From Clostridium sp. OF03-18AA (lineage in GTDB: Bacteria > Bacillota > Clostridia > Lachnospirales > Lachnospiraceae), in assembly GCF_003478035.1 (NCBI RefSeq), contig NZ_QUEP01000001.1, forward strand, positions 1-64,000: a stretch of 64,000 nt of DNA, written 5' to 3'. Below the pieces are notes generated by a model. The model was not told where the DNA came from, ran no database searches, and saw only the letters and a program-made list of their open reading frames with translations. Below are positions 35,128 through 44,221 of this stretch, in pieces. The translations under genes were made by a program, and so were the position numbers. Position 1 is the first letter of the stretch; each line of letters begins with the position of its first letter.

Positions 35128-37767
35128 ATGGCAAAGTGGGTTTATAAGTTTGAAGAAGGCAGTGCAGCTATGAGAAATCTTCTCGGCGGCAAAGGTTGTA
35201 ACCTTGCTGAGATGACAAATCTCGGTATGCCGATTCCGCAGGGATTCACAGTAACAACAGAAGCCTGCACAGATTACTATAACAGCGGAAAGCAGATCAC
35301 AAAAGAGATCCAGGACCAGATCTTCGAAGCTCTTACATGGCTCGAGGGCGTAAATGGAAAGAAATTCGGTGATACAGAAGATCCGTTGCTCGTATCTGTA
35401 CGTTCCGGTGCGCGTGCATCCATGCCGGGTATGATGGACACCATCTTAAACCTTGGTTTAAACGATGTAGCGGTTGAGGGCTTCGCAAAGAAGACAGGAA
35501 ATCCGCGTTTCGCATATGACTCCTACAGAAGATTCATCCAGATGTATTCCGACGTTGTTATGGAAGTTCCGAAGTCCTACTTCGAGAAGATCATCGATGA
35601 GATGAAGGAAGCAAAAGGCGTTCACTATGATACAGAGTTAGACGCTAACGATTTAAAGGAACTCGCTGAGAAGTTCAAAGCTGTATACAAAGAGGCTATG
35701 AACGGCAAAGAGTTCCCGCAGGATCCGAAGGAACAGTTAATGGGCGCTGTAAAAGCAGTATTCCGTTCCTGGGACAACCCGCGTGCGATCGTTTACCGTC
35801 GTATGAATGATATTCCGGGTGACTGGGGTACCGCAGTAAACGTACAGACCATGGTATTCGGTAATAAGGGAAATACCTCCGGTACAGGCGTTGCGTTCAC
35901 CCGTAACCCATCCACAGGTGCAAAGGGCATCTTCGGTGAGTATCTGATCAATGCACAGGGCGAGGACGTTGTTGCCGGTGTTCGTACACCGCAGCCGATC
36001 ACTCAGCTTGAGAAAGATCTTCCGGAGTGCTACAAACAGTTCATGGAACTGGCTATGAAGCTTGAGAACCATTTCCACGACATGCAGGATATGGAGTTCA
36101 CGATCGAGGAAGGCAAGCTCTACTTCTTACAGACACGTAACGGTAAGAGAACTGCTCCGGCTGCAATCCAGATCGCATGCGATTTAGTAGATGAGGGACA
36201 GATCACTCCTGAGGAAGCTGTTTGCAGAATCGAAGCGAAATCCCTTGATCAGTTATTACATCCGACCTTCGATCCGGCTGCGTTAAAGGCAGGAGAAGTG
36301 ATCGGACAGGCTCTTCCGGCTTCCCCGGGTGCTGCAGCTGGTAAGGTCTGCTTCACAGCAGATGACGCTAAGGCAGCTGGTATCGGCGGCAAGGGCGAGA
36401 GAGTTATCTTAGTTCGTCTTGAAACTTCTCCAGAGGACATTGAGGGCATGCATGCGGCCCAGGGCATCTTAACAGTTCGTGGTGGAATGACGTCTCACGC
36501 TGCAGTAGTTGCACGTGGTATGGGTACCTGCTGTGTATCCGGATGCGGCGAGATCAAGATCGACGAGGAGAAGAAAGAATTCACACTCGGCGGACATACC
36601 TTCCACGAGGGAGACTACATCTCCTTAGATGGTACAACAGGTAAGATCTACAACGGCGATATCAAGACTCAGGAAGCATCCGTAGGCGGAAACTTCAAGA
36701 GAATCATGGATTGGGCTGACTCCTTCAGAAAACTTGGCGTCCGCACAAACGCTGATACACCGGCTGATACAAAGAACGCTGTAAAACTTGGTGCAGAGGG
36801 CATCGGTCTTTGCCGTACTGAGCATATGTTCTTTGATCCGGAGAGAATCCACAACTTAAGAAGAATGATCGTTTCCGATACTGTAGAGGCAAGAGAGGAA
36901 GCGTTAAGCAAACTCCTTCCGTACCAGAAGAGCGATTTCAAGGCTATGTACAAGGCACTCGAGGGCAGACCAATGACAGTCCGCTACTTAGATCCGCCGC
37001 TGCATGAGTTCACTCCTAAGACAGAGGAAGAGATGGCAGAGCTTGCAAAAGATATGGGCAAGACTGTTGACGAGATCAAGAAGAAATGCGATGAGCTTCA
37101 TGAGTTCAACCCGATGATGGGTCACCGTGGATGCCGTCTTGCAGTTACCTATCCGGAGCTTGCAAAGATGCAGACACGTGCGATCATGGAAGCTGCGATC
37201 GAAGTAAAAGAAGAAGATGGATATGATATCATTCCGGAGATCATGATCCCGCTCGTTGGCGAGAAGAAAGAGCTCAAATTCGTGAAAGATATCGTTGTTG
37301 AAGTTGCTGAGCAGGTTAAGAAAGAGAAAGGCTCCGATATGCAGTACCACATCGGTACAATGATCGAGATCCCGCGTGCAGCTCTTACTGCAGGCCAGAT
37401 CGCTGAGGAAGCTGAGTTCTTCTCCTTCGGTACAAACGACCTGACACAGATGACATTCGGCTTCTCCCGTGATGATGCCGGTAAGTTCCTTGATTCTTAC
37501 TACAAAGCAAAGATCTACGAGTCTGATCCGTTCGCAAGACTTGACCAGACTGGTGTTGGCCGTCTCGTAGAACTCGCTGTTAAAGAAGGACGCGCAACAC
37601 GTCCGGAGTTAAAGTGCGGTATCTGTGGCGAGCACGGTGGAGATCCGTCTTCCGTAGAGTTCTGCCACAAGGTTGGCTTAAACTACGTAAGCTGCTCACC
37701 GTTCCGTGTACCGATCGCAAGACTTGCTGCTGCACAGGCTGCTCTTCATGAGAAAGGTTACAAATAG
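35128..37767 (+). CDS. ppdK: Pyruvate, phosphate dikinase
   Basis: An 879-residue enzyme interconverting pyruvate + ATP + Pi and PEP + AMP + PPi; in anaerobic clostridia it often serves PPi-linked glycolysis. It has the N-terminal ATP-grasp part (GGKGCNLAEMTNLGMPIPQGFT, SVRSGARASMPGMMDT), the phospho-histidine in GGMTSHAAVVARGMGTCCVSGC, and the C-terminal PEP/pyruvate barrel (LCRTEHMFF, GTNDLTQMTFGFSRDD, CGICGEHGGDP). Full length. Strong codon bias and AGGAGG indicate high expression. Confidence 0.98.
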   Translation: MAKWVYKFEEGSAAMRNLLGGKGCNLAEMTNLGMPIPQGFTVTTEACTDYYNSGKQITKEIQDQIFEALTWLEGVNGKKFGDTEDPLLVSVRSGARASMPGMMDTILNLGLNDVAVEGFAKKTGNPRFAYDSYRRFIQMYSDVVMEVPKSYFEKIIDEMKEAKGVHYDTELDANDLKELAEKFKAVYKEAMNGKEFPQDPKEQLMGAVKAVFRSWDNPRAIVYRRMNDIPGDWGTAVNVQTMVFGNKGNTSGTGVAFTRNPSTGAKGIFGEYLINAQGEDVVAGVRTPQPITQLEKDLPECYKQFMELAMKLENHFHDMQDMEFTIEEGKLYFLQTRNGKRTAPAAIQIACDLVDEGQITPEEAVCRIEAKSLDQLLHPTFDPAALKAGEVIGQALPASPGAAAGKVCFTADDAKAAGIGGKGERVILVRLETSPEDIEGMHAAQGILTVRGGMTSHAAVVARGMGTCCVSGCGEIKIDEEKKEFTLGGHTFHEGDYISLDGTTGKIYNGDIKTQEASVGGNFKRIMDWADSFRKLGVRTNADTPADTKNAVKLGAEGIGLCRTEHMFFDPERIHNLRRMIVSDTVEAREEALSKLLPYQKSDFKAMYKALEGRPMTVRYLDPPLHEFTPKTEEEMAELAKDMGKTVDEIKKKCDELHEFNPMMGHRGCRLAVTYPELAKMQTRAIMEAAIEVKEEDGYDIIPEIMIPLVGEKKELKFVKDIVVEVAEQVKKEKGSDMQYHIGTMIEIPRAALTAGQIAEEAEFFSFGTNDLTQMTFGFSRDDAGKFLDSYYKAKIYESDPFARLDQTGVGRLVELAVKEGRATRPELKCGICGEHGGDPSSVEFCHKVGLNYVSCSPFRVPIARLAAAQAALHEKGYK

Positions 37768-37816
37768 GACCTGACTGACGCAGAACGAAAATCTGTATCA
37801 TTATAAATGAAAAGAT

Positions 37817-37849
37817 AAAATCCCCCGGAAGCGATTCTGGGGGATTTTT
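37817..37849 (+). terminator. Terminator of ppdK
   Basis: AAAATCCCCC pairs with GGGGGATTTT, followed by T residues, about 50 bases after the ppdK stop and about 40 before the next start. Confidence 0.85.
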
Positions 37850-37886
37850 GACAAAAGAGTTTTCGGGAGATCCCGGGGAGAATGTT

Positions 37887-38786
37887 ATGAAAATTATCAA
37901 TATCGGTTCTTTGAACATCGATCGGATTTACGGTGTGGAACATTTTGTCCAGCCGGGGGAGACGATCAAAGTGCATACATATTCTGAGGCCTGCGGAGGT
38001 AAGGGATTGAATCAGTCGATCGCCGCTGCGCGTTCCGGAGCGGAGGTACACCATGCAGGTGCTGTGGGATCTGACGGAGGAATGCTTCTGGAAATTCTTA
38101 GAATTTCCGGAGTTCATACAGGAAAAACGAAGATTCTTTCAGGAGCAAGCGGTCATGCCGTGATCCAGGTGGACAAAAACGGGCAGAACAATATCATTAT
38201 CTGCGGGGGAGCAAATGATGCTGTCTCAATGGGCATGATCGACGATGCTCTAAGGGAAATCAGTGAAGGAGATATCGTCCTTCTCCAGAATGAGATCTCC
38301 AATGTGGGATATGCCGTGGAGCAGGCGAAGAAAGCCGGGGCAAAGATTGCCCTGAATCCATCACCAATCAATGAGAATCTGAAGACGATCCCGATGGATC
38401 TTATCGATTATTTTATTCTCAACGAGATCGAGGGGAAAGAAATTTCCGGTGCAGAGAGTGAAGAGCCGGAAACGATCATGGGAAAATTAAAGGAAAAATA
38501 TCCGAAAGCAGCTTTTGTCCTGACGTTGGGAGAAAAAGGTTCCTGGTATTTTGATGAAACCCGGTGCTTTAAACAGGAAATCTATAAGGTAAAAGCAGTG
38601 GATACGACCGCGGCAGGGGATACGTTCTGTGGATATTTCCTTTCGGGACTCACAAAAGGAAAAGAGATCCCGGAAATCCTAAAAACGGCGAGTGCGGCAA
38701 GCGCGATCGCGGTCAGCAGGAGTGGAGCGGCGCCGAGCATCCCTACATATGAAGAAGTGGAGAAATTTATGGCAGAGCGCAGCTAA
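37887..38786 (+). CDS. PfkB family sugar kinase (ribokinase-like)
   Basis: A 299-residue ribokinase-superfamily kinase: GSLNIDRIYGVEHFVQPGET, the substrate loop CGGKGLNQSIAAARSG, and the ATP/anion-hole motif DTTAAGDTFCGYF. It most resembles ribokinase (D-ribose to ribose 5-phosphate), but there are no ribose transport genes nearby, so the sugar is unproven. The ATG at 37887 follows GGGGAG. It is probably monocistronic. Confidence 0.85.
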   Translation: MKIINIGSLNIDRIYGVEHFVQPGETIKVHTYSEACGGKGLNQSIAAARSGAEVHHAGAVGSDGGMLLEILRISGVHTGKTKILSGASGHAVIQVDKNGQNNIIICGGANDAVSMGMIDDALREISEGDIVLLQNEISNVGYAVEQAKKAGAKIALNPSPINENLKTIPMDLIDYFILNEIEGKEISGAESEEPETIMGKLKEKYPKAAFVLTLGEKGSWYFDETRCFKQEIYKVKAVDTTAAGDTFCGYFLSGLTKGKEIPEILKTASAASAIAVSRSGAAPSIPTYEEVEKFMAERS

Positions 38787-38907
38787 AAGGGACTTACGGA
38801 TCTGTCATTGACAGCTGCATTCGGATGTTGGCATCGAAAATATCCGGTATCGTCAGAAAGTTATAAATAGCGGTATCACTGTTTGCAGCAATCAGCTGAA
38901 GAGCTAT

Positions 38908-38963
38908 AAAAAATGTCATGAAAGAAAGCATTGAGTAAAAAGCTTCCGTTCATGACATTTTTT
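38908..38963 (+). terminator. Terminator of the sugar kinase gene
   Basis: AAAAAATGTCATGAA (38908-38922) pairs perfectly with TTCATGACATTTTTT (38949-38963). Family A repeat copy 2 begins within two bases of the T run. Confidence 0.85.
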
Positions 38964-38964
38964 G

Positions 38965-39026
38965 ATTTACGTGAACAACGAGCCAAAATCCGCGCCTGCG
39001 CGAGACCCTGACGGCTGTCGCGATAA
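38965..39026 (+). repeat. Dispersed repeat family A, copy 2
   Basis: It matches copy 1 along its length: GTGAACAACGAGCCAAAATC, GCGCCTGCGCGAGACCCTG, GGCTGTCGCGATAA. It lies between two convergent genes, directly after a terminator. Confidence 0.8.
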
Positions 39027-39033
39027 TGGGGAA

Positions 39034-39507
39034 TCAGTCTTTTGACATACAGATCGTTCCAGTCCTCTGGAGCTCCAGGATCCCGAAGCTTCTCACAAGC
39101 TCGATAAAGTCCGTGATCACATCCGGAGCGGCATGGAACTCAATGACCATGCTCTTCGGGGAGACGTGGACGATCTTGGCGCCCATGACGCTGCAGAGTT
39201 CGATCAAAGAGCTGCGGTTTGTCGCGGAGTAGGAGACTTTGATGAGCATCATCTCGAGAAGGACGCTGCGGTTCTCTTCAAGGCGGCGCACCTTGATCAC
39301 GTCAAGCTTTTTGTTTAAGTGTTTCTCGATCTGATCGACCGTGCGCTGGTCGCCGGTGGAGACGATCGTCATGCTGGAAATATCGTGGCGTTCGGTCTCA
39401 CCTACGGCAAGGCTGTCGATGTTGAAGCCTCTTCTCGCAAAGAGACCGGATATCTGGGAGAGAACACCGTCTTTATTTTCTACAAGTACAGAAAAAATAC
39501 CTTTCAT
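39034..39507 (-). CDS. ilvN: Acetolactate synthase small subunit (second copy)
   Basis: A 157-residue regulatory subunit with an ACT domain (FSVLVENKDGVLSQISGLFARRGFNIDSL) and ALS_ss C-terminal part (FGILELQRTGTI). It is shorter than the copy at 26354-26890. It follows its large subunit by 12 bases on the minus strand. It is controlled separately from the attenuated ilv operon. Confidence 0.93.
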   Translation of the reverse strand: MKGIFSVLVENKDGVLSQISGLFARRGFNIDSLAVGETERHDISSMTIVSTGDQRTVDQIEKHLNKKLDVIKVRRLEENRSVLLEMMLIKVSYSATNRSSLIELCSVMGAKIVHVSPKSMVIEFHAAPDVITDFIELVRSFGILELQRTGTICMSKD

Positions 39508-39519
39508 CTTGCGTTCTCC

Positions 39520-41142
39520 TTATTTCGTATTATTGTGGCTGTCGACTTCGCAGACCATGAGGCATGCTTTGTCGCAGGCGAGGAAACGGTCGAGCTCCGC
39601 GTCAAGAGTTTCGTTGCTGTCGCAGTGGAAATATTCCATATCGTAGGCAGCGGCGATTTCGGCATATTTCGGATAATCGTAGAGCTGGACACCGAAATAA
39701 TGTTCCTCGTAAGTCTTTTCCTGATGCTCACGGACGAGACCGAGATAGTGGTTTCTCATGACAAGGATCTTTATCGGGACCTTGTTTACTGCGATGGTTC
39801 CAAGCTCGTACATGGACATCTGGAAGGAACCGTCACCGCAGACAACGACGACCTGCTTGTCCGGAGTACACATCTTCGCTCCGATTCCAGCCGGGATCGA
39901 GTAGCCCATAGTTCCCATACCGCCGCTCGTGAGGAAACGGCCGTTTTTCATCACATAGTTGTCGGCGGACCAGAGCTGGTTCTGTCCGACATCGGCAACA
40001 TAGATCGCGTCATCATCCATTTTCTCGGAGAGATGCTGGACTAAGAGCATCGGATTTACGAGCTTGTCACTGAAAACACGGTGGTCAACGGTACTCTTCT
40101 TGATATCGTGGAGTGTCTCGATCCACTGTGTCGTGTCGATGGAGATATTCTCCTGCAGGAGGCGGTCGAAAATATTCTTGATATCGCCGACCAGTGGGAT
40201 CGTCGGTCCAAGGTTTTTGCCGATCTCAGCGGTATCGATATCGATGTGGATGATGTTGACCTGCTGTTCCAGGTTTTCCGGCTTCGGAACGGCGCGGTCT
40301 GCGATCCTTGCGCCCGCGATGATCAGAAGGTCACTGTTTGCGACCGCGCGGTTTGCGTAAGGTTTTCCGTTGTTTCCGAGCATACCGAAGTAGAGCGGGT
40401 GGTTCTTCGGCATGACACCGATTCCCATCATCGTTGTGACAAGCGGGATATTGTTTTTCTCGCAGAACTGGCGGACACATTCCTCACCATTTCCGAGGAT
40501 CACGCCGCCGCCGGCACAGATCAACGGCTTTTTCGCCTTGTTGATCGCTGCGACTACTTTATGCATCTGCGGGTTGTTTCCCTTTGTGCTCGGCTTGTAT
40601 CCGCGGATATTGACCTCGGACGTATAGTCGAAGGATTTCTTTAAGAGGTCCATCTGGACATCACACGGGATGTCGATGAGGACCGGACCTTTTCTTCCTG
40701 TGGAAGCGATATAGAAAGCCTCCTTGAAGATACGAGGAATATCATCGGCGCTTTTTACAAGGTAGCTGTATTTTACAAAAGATTCTGTGGAGCCGCGCAT
40801 ATCGGCTTCCTGGAACACATCACGGCCTAAAAGGTTCGAATTTACCTGACCGGTGATCGCGATCAGCGGAATACTGTCGGCGTAGGCAGTCGCGAGAGCT
40901 GTGATCAGGTTTGTCGCACCTGGACCGGAAGAAGTTACACAGACAGCAGCCTTTCTGGAAATACGTGCGTAGCCGCTTGCGGCGTGTCCGGCAGCCTGTT
41001 CCTGGCGGACGAGAACGTGCTCGATCGTACCGGCATTATATAAGGCCTCATAAAAAGGAGAAATCGCAACTCCCGGATATCCGAAGATCCTGGTGATCCC
41101 CTCTTCCTCGAGGCATTTTACCATAGCTTCTGCACCATTCAT
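39520..41142 (-). CDS. ilvB: Acetolactate synthase large subunit (second copy)
   Basis: A 540-residue ThDP enzyme. It has the catalytic glutamate in RQEQAAGHAASGYAR, SSGPGATNLITALATAYADSIP, and the ThDP motif GDGSFQMSMYELGT with MRNHYLGLVREHQ. The N-terminal GYPGVAISPFYEAL differs from the usual GGA signature. The ATG at 41142 is chosen, after GAGGGGG. A divergent isoenzyme may differ in valine sensitivity or serve a catabolic acetoin route; it cannot be told here. It is followed by its own small subunit. Confidence 0.92.
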   Translation of the reverse strand: MNGAEAMVKCLEEEGITRIFGYPGVAISPFYEALYNAGTIEHVLVRQEQAAGHAASGYARISRKAAVCVTSSGPGATNLITALATAYADSIPLIAITGQVNSNLLGRDVFQEADMRGSTESFVKYSYLVKSADDIPRIFKEAFYIASTGRKGPVLIDIPCDVQMDLLKKSFDYTSEVNIRGYKPSTKGNNPQMHKVVAAINKAKKPLICAGGGVILGNGEECVRQFCEKNNIPLVTTMMGIGVMPKNHPLYFGMLGNNGKPYANRAVANSDLLIIAGARIADRAVPKPENLEQQVNIIHIDIDTAEIGKNLGPTIPLVGDIKNIFDRLLQENISIDTTQWIETLHDIKKSTVDHRVFSDKLVNPMLLVQHLSEKMDDDAIYVADVGQNQLWSADNYVMKNGRFLTSGGMGTMGYSIPAGIGAKMCTPDKQVVVVCGDGSFQMSMYELGTIAVNKVPIKILVMRNHYLGLVREHQEKTYEEHYFGVQLYDYPKYAEIAAAYDMEYFHCDSNETLDAELDRFLACDKACLMVCEVDSHNNTK

Positions 41143-41186
41143 AAACTTAATATACCCCCTCAAGTAAGCGTTTAAAAGATGTCTGG

Positions 41187-41270
41187 GGGCAAAAAAATGA
41201 TGATTTTGCCCTTTAAAATCTTTGAAGATAGTTAATAAGAATTATATCGCATACTGAGAGGGGATGTCAA
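41187..41270 (-). promoter_or_regulatory. Promoter and short hairpin leader of the second ilvBN
   Basis: On the minus strand TTGACA (41270-41265), an 18-base spacer and TATAAT (41246-41241) form a strong promoter. The roughly 95-nt leader carries a GGGCAAAA/TTTTGCCC hairpin (41211-41187). No leader peptide like that of the first ilv operon is visible, and the hairpin lacks a terminal T run. Confidence 0.7.
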
Positions 41271-41409
41271 TGTGAAAGGGCGGGAGAAAGGGCATTTTGC
41301 AGGATTTTATGGGGAAACCTGCGAACTTGAAGCGAAAAGGAAAGTATGTTATGATTGACTGGTAAAGTTTGGAAAATACGATAAAATGAAATAAAAAATC
41401 TGACAGAAC

Positions 41410-41438
41410 GGGAGTTTAGACAAGTGTCAAACTCCCGA
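41410..41438. terminator. Unassigned hairpin in the 41.3-41.6 kb gap
   Basis: CGGGAGTTT pairs with AAACTCCCG. No T run follows on either strand. The rest of the 41271-41536 gap holds nothing I can identify. Confidence 0.35.
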
Positions 41439-41536
41439 CGAAAGTGGTTTCAAGATTCAAAGAATATTTTCTCATGTCATTTCCTTCCGCCCTCATTTTG
41501 CCACTTTTTCATAAGAGAAGCGTAAGACTCGTCAAG

Positions 41537-41565
41537 TTGCATTTCGTTCGGAGATAAGCTATAAT
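41537..41565 (+). promoter_or_regulatory. Promoter of the secreted-protein gene
   Basis: TTGCAT, a 17-base spacer and TATAAT about 35 bases before the ATG at 41601. Confidence 0.7.
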
Positions 41566-41600
41566 GGAATGAGTGCTAAATTTAAGTGAGGTGGATCGCT

Positions 41601-42290
41601 ATGAAAAAATCGATCAAGACAGCTATCTTCGCCTGCATCTTCGCGGCGGCATTCCAGATCACGGCGTTTGCCGGATTTACCTGGAGAGTTGAGAGTGCAG
41701 ACAGTTCCTATGTGGGGACGACGAATGTGACTGTGACAAATACATCGGGAAAGAAAGAGACGGAGGATGCGCCGATCGTGAAGAGAGGAACCGTCGTGAC
41801 GTTTACGGAGGCGGCAGCGAGTGCGACTTATACGGTAAGGGCATATGATGGGATGGGAAATCCGATCCGGGATTTCAGCGCGTCTCTCGGAACGGTAAAG
41901 AAAGGCGGTACTCTCCAGTATACACTGGACTGGAACGCGAGAAAGTCGGAAGGAAAGTCCTCCTACACAGGACAGGCCGGTGTCTTTGAAATCCAGGCGA
42001 AGGATTCCGACGGAAAGACATGGAGACAGAGATTTGTGATCAATAATGTCTGCGCGTCAGGTGTGCTCTCCAATATGTACCTCTACAGCAAAGGTGCTCT
42101 CTACCAGTGGAAGAGCAATTCCAAAGGCTGGTGGGTGGACAAAAAGTCCGGCGGCTACCTCACAAATGCCTGGTTCCAGTCGCCGGTGAGCGGACTCTGG
42201 TACTATATGGGCTCTGACGGATATATGCTGACGAATACGACAACTCCGGATGGATATAAGGTCAATGCAAGTGGTGTGTGGGTGAAATAG
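41601..42290 (+). CDS. Secreted protein with C-terminal aromatic wall-binding-like repeats
   Basis: A 229-residue exported protein. Residues 1-27 are a signal peptide (KKS-rich start, hydrophobic core, cleavage near TAFAG). The middle part (about 28-160) is beta-rich with no recognised domain. The C-terminus (about 165-229) has Trp/Tyr-Gly patterns (KGWWVDKKSGGYLTNAWFQ, GLWYYMGSDGYMLTNT) resembling choline/cell-wall-binding repeats, so it probably attaches non-covalently to the cell wall. A GAGGTGG site precedes the ATG. Function unknown. Confidence 0.75.
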   Translation: MKKSIKTAIFACIFAAAFQITAFAGFTWRVESADSSYVGTTNVTVTNTSGKKETEDAPIVKRGTVVTFTEAAASATYTVRAYDGMGNPIRDFSASLGTVKKGGTLQYTLDWNARKSEGKSSYTGQAGVFEIQAKDSDGKTWRQRFVINNVCASGVLSNMYLYSKGALYQWKSNSKGWWVDKKSGGYLTNAWFQSPVSGLWYYMGSDGYMLTNTTTPDGYKVNASGVWVK

Positions 42291-42438
42291 TACTGCACTA
42301 TAAAGATTCTGGAAAAGTCATGGCAGGAAAAGCCCTGTGTTCAGATATTCTACGGATCTGAAATGCGAAATATCGGTAAAATGTCGCCATAGTGTGTGTG
42401 TAAAAAAATTGCATGTCATAAATGATAATTTACTTAAA

Positions 42439-42513
42439 TGAGAAAAGTTCTCAATAAGAATCTTCCATTTTCTGCAAAAAGGTGTATGATAAAAATAGTT
42501 AGCAGCACCTAAC
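42439..42513 (+). promoter_or_regulatory. Iron-type operator pair upstream of the small protein gene
   Basis: A TGAGAA-3-TTCTCA palindrome (42439-42453), Fur-box-like, lies upstream of a promoter (TTCCAT, 16 bases, TATGAT near 42485). Just after the start point is GTTAG-6-CTAAC (42498-42513), a DtxR/IdeR-type inverted repeat. Both motifs recur at 43796-43893. Confidence 0.65.
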
Positions 42514-42595
42514 AAACGGCTCGCGATCCACCCGGATCATATGAAAAACTTCCGATGGGAACGGCCGCTTTTAACGCAACTCCTGCGGGAGGGAA

Positions 42596-42847
42596 ATGGA
42601 GCAGATCATGGGAAGATTTTATCAGCTTTCAAAGAAGATTTCGGAGCAGGAGGCATCGGAGATCATGCGGGAAGTCCTGGAACTTCCGGATATCCGGGAT
42701 GCCGAGATCATTGATGACCGCAGCCGGGTCAGAGTTGAGACGAAGGACAATGTGTTTATCGATGTGATGAGTACGGTTGTAAATATTTTCCGCCGCGTGG
42801 CAGGCGGATGCGAGCTGTCCTTTGCGGGATTCGCTTATAAGGACTGA
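42596..42847 (+). CDS. Small protein of iron-type regulon, possible HMA-like fold
   Basis: An 83-residue protein (or 79 residues if ATG 42608 is used; GGGAGGG at 42587-42593 is too close to the first and rather far from the second). The pattern of strand, helix and strand (FYQLSKKI, ASEIMREVLEL, IRDAEIIDDRSRVRVET, DVMSTVVNIFRRVA, CELSFAGF) would fit a ferredoxin-like heavy-metal-associated fold, but the CxxC metal motif is absent. I do not recognise a named family. Its promoter carries the same two operator motifs as the flavodoxin operon, so an iron-related role is inferred. Confidence 0.6.
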   Translation: MEQIMGRFYQLSKKISEQEASEIMREVLELPDIRDAEIIDDRSRVRVETKDNVFIDVMSTVVNIFRRVAGGCELSFAGFAYKD

Positions 42848-43017
42848 GGAGCAATAAAAAGAAAAGTGTGCGGGAAATCGCGCGCGGCAATAAAAAGCGC
42901 AGGATCATGGACTTATTGGAGTCTGTGATCGCTGCGCTTTTTTGTTGAATTGCATTTCAGACATTTTTAAGGACGTTCATAATGAAAATGGAACTTTCGA
43001 GAGAAGTTTTACATTAC

Positions 43018-43401
43018 TCAATTCTTCGCTTCAGAAGAATATTTCTTAATATGTTCCTTGATCGCCGCAAAGCTCTCAGCACTGATATCGTGCTCGATAC
43101 GGCACGCGTCCTCGAGAGCTGTCTTTTCACTGACTCCGAGGTCCATCAGCCATTTGGAGAGGGCCGTGTGGCGCTCATAGATCGTCTCGGCGATCCGGCG
43201 GCCTTCGTCGGTCAGTGTAATGTGTCCCTCGTCATTTACCAGGATCAGATTGTTGACCCGGAGATTTTTCATTGCGACACTGACGCTTGGTTTCGAGAAG
43301 CCGAGCTCGGTCGCGATATCGATAGAACGCACATACGGCTGTTTTTCACTTAACATTAAAATTGTCTCAAGATAGTTTTCAGCGGATTCCTGGATTTTCA
43401 A
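43018..43401 (-). CDS. DtxR/MntR family metal-dependent regulator
   Basis: A 127-residue regulator. The winged helix spans residues 1-60 (ESAENYLETILMLSEKQPYVRSIDIATELGFSKPSVSVAMKNL), followed by the metal-binding dimerisation domain with C100/E103/H104 (EDACRIEHDIS). It lacks the SH3-like third domain of DtxR, so it resembles MntR/short-form regulators. GGGGGT precedes the ATG on the minus strand. It lies between two promoters carrying GTTAG-6-CTAAC repeats, its most likely targets. Whether it senses iron or manganese is open. Confidence 0.9.
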   Translation of the reverse strand: MKIQESAENYLETILMLSEKQPYVRSIDIATELGFSKPSVSVAMKNLRVNNLILVNDEGHITLTDEGRRIAETIYERHTALSKWLMDLGVSEKTALEDACRIEHDISAESFAAIKEHIKKYSSEAKN

Positions 43402-43479
43402 ATAATTACCCCCATATATTGGAACATCATGCAGCTTTGTGCCGGAAATCTCCGGATTAAACAGAGCTGCGTCTGCAGG

Positions 43480-43627
43480 TGTCAGTCAGTTAAACGAAGC
43501 TTACAGGATTTTTATCTTCCTGTTCATGTCTTATCACAGTCAGCATAACGTGTGTGCAAGGTTGCCTTTTCACGGGCATGGAGTGCCCGTGTACTGCAAC
43601 GAGTGCAGACCTGTTGAACAGTTATAA
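43480..43627 (+). repeat. Dispersed repeat family C, copy 2, in the 43.4-43.9 kb gap
   Basis: It ends with ACGAGTGCAGACCTGTTGAA and CAGTTAT, a diverged match to the end of copy 1 (21276-21414), after a GGGCA/TGCCC hairpin. The rest of the gap up to 43795 holds nothing recognisable. Confidence 0.4.
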
Positions 43628-43795
43628 TTCGTCCTTCTACTATAACACAAGATATGGACTGAGTCAAAGTTAATTCCACTTGTTTTTGAAAATCTATAAA
43701 GATTTTTGAACCGAAAAGTCCGGATCGGCAGCATGAGTGATCGGGCTGTTCGCTGCCATTTCGCGTGGCGGGATAAATGCGATAGGAGCATACGA

Positions 43796-43893
43796 TTAGC
43801 TAAAACTAACTAATGAGAAAAACTCTCAATAGCAGATATTGACATTAAAGTTAGTTTATGCTAACCTTATATCATCAGTTAGACGGAGCTAAC
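43796..43893 (+). promoter_or_regulatory. Iron-type promoter-operator of the DUF2325-DUF3793-flavodoxin operon
   Basis: It holds a TTAG..CTAA repeat (43796-43813), a Fur-like TGAGAAAAACTCTCA (43814-43828), -35 TTGACA (43839-43844) and two perfect GTTAG-6-CTAAC sites (43850-43865 and 43878-43893). The -10 is weak. The order of motifs matches 42439-42513. Confidence 0.7.
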
Positions 43894-43917
43894 CTTTAAG
43901 CAAAGGAGGAATATTAC

Positions 43918-44199
43918 ATGAGCGTTGTTATTATCGGCGGACATGACCGCATGGTCAGACAGTATAAAGAAATTTGTGAAAATCATAAATATAAAGCGAA
44001 AGTTTTTACCCAGATGAAGACAGGACTCGATAAGCTGATCGGAAGACCGGATCTTCTGATCCTGTTTACAAATACGGTATCCCACAAGATGGTACGCTGC
44101 GTACTGGACGAGGTGGATGAGGACCGTACCGATATCGTCCGCTGTCATACGAGCAGCGGAACAGCACTGGCTGAAATCCTCGAAAAGCATAGCGCGTGA
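43918..44199 (+). CDS. DUF2325 domain protein
   Basis: A 93-residue protein beginning SVVIIGGHDRMVRQYKEICENHKYKAKVF and matching the DUF2325 family, a Rossmann-like single domain. It retains three cysteines but no clear metal motif. AAAGGAGG precedes the ATG. It is the first gene of a three-gene unit with a DUF3793 protein and flavodoxin, behind iron-type operators, suggesting a role under iron limitation. No biochemical function is known to me. Confidence 0.85.
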   Translation: MSVVIIGGHDRMVRQYKEICENHKYKAKVFTQMKTGLDKLIGRPDLLILFTNTVSHKMVRCVLDEVDEDRTDIVRCHTSSGTALAEILEKHSA

Positions 44200-44221
44200 T
44201 GTTCAGAAAGGCGGTATACGC

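Noticed and set aside
39319..40044. A 241-codon plus-strand reading frame
   Set aside because: Antisense to the second ilvB and ilvN genes, without start signals or family features.
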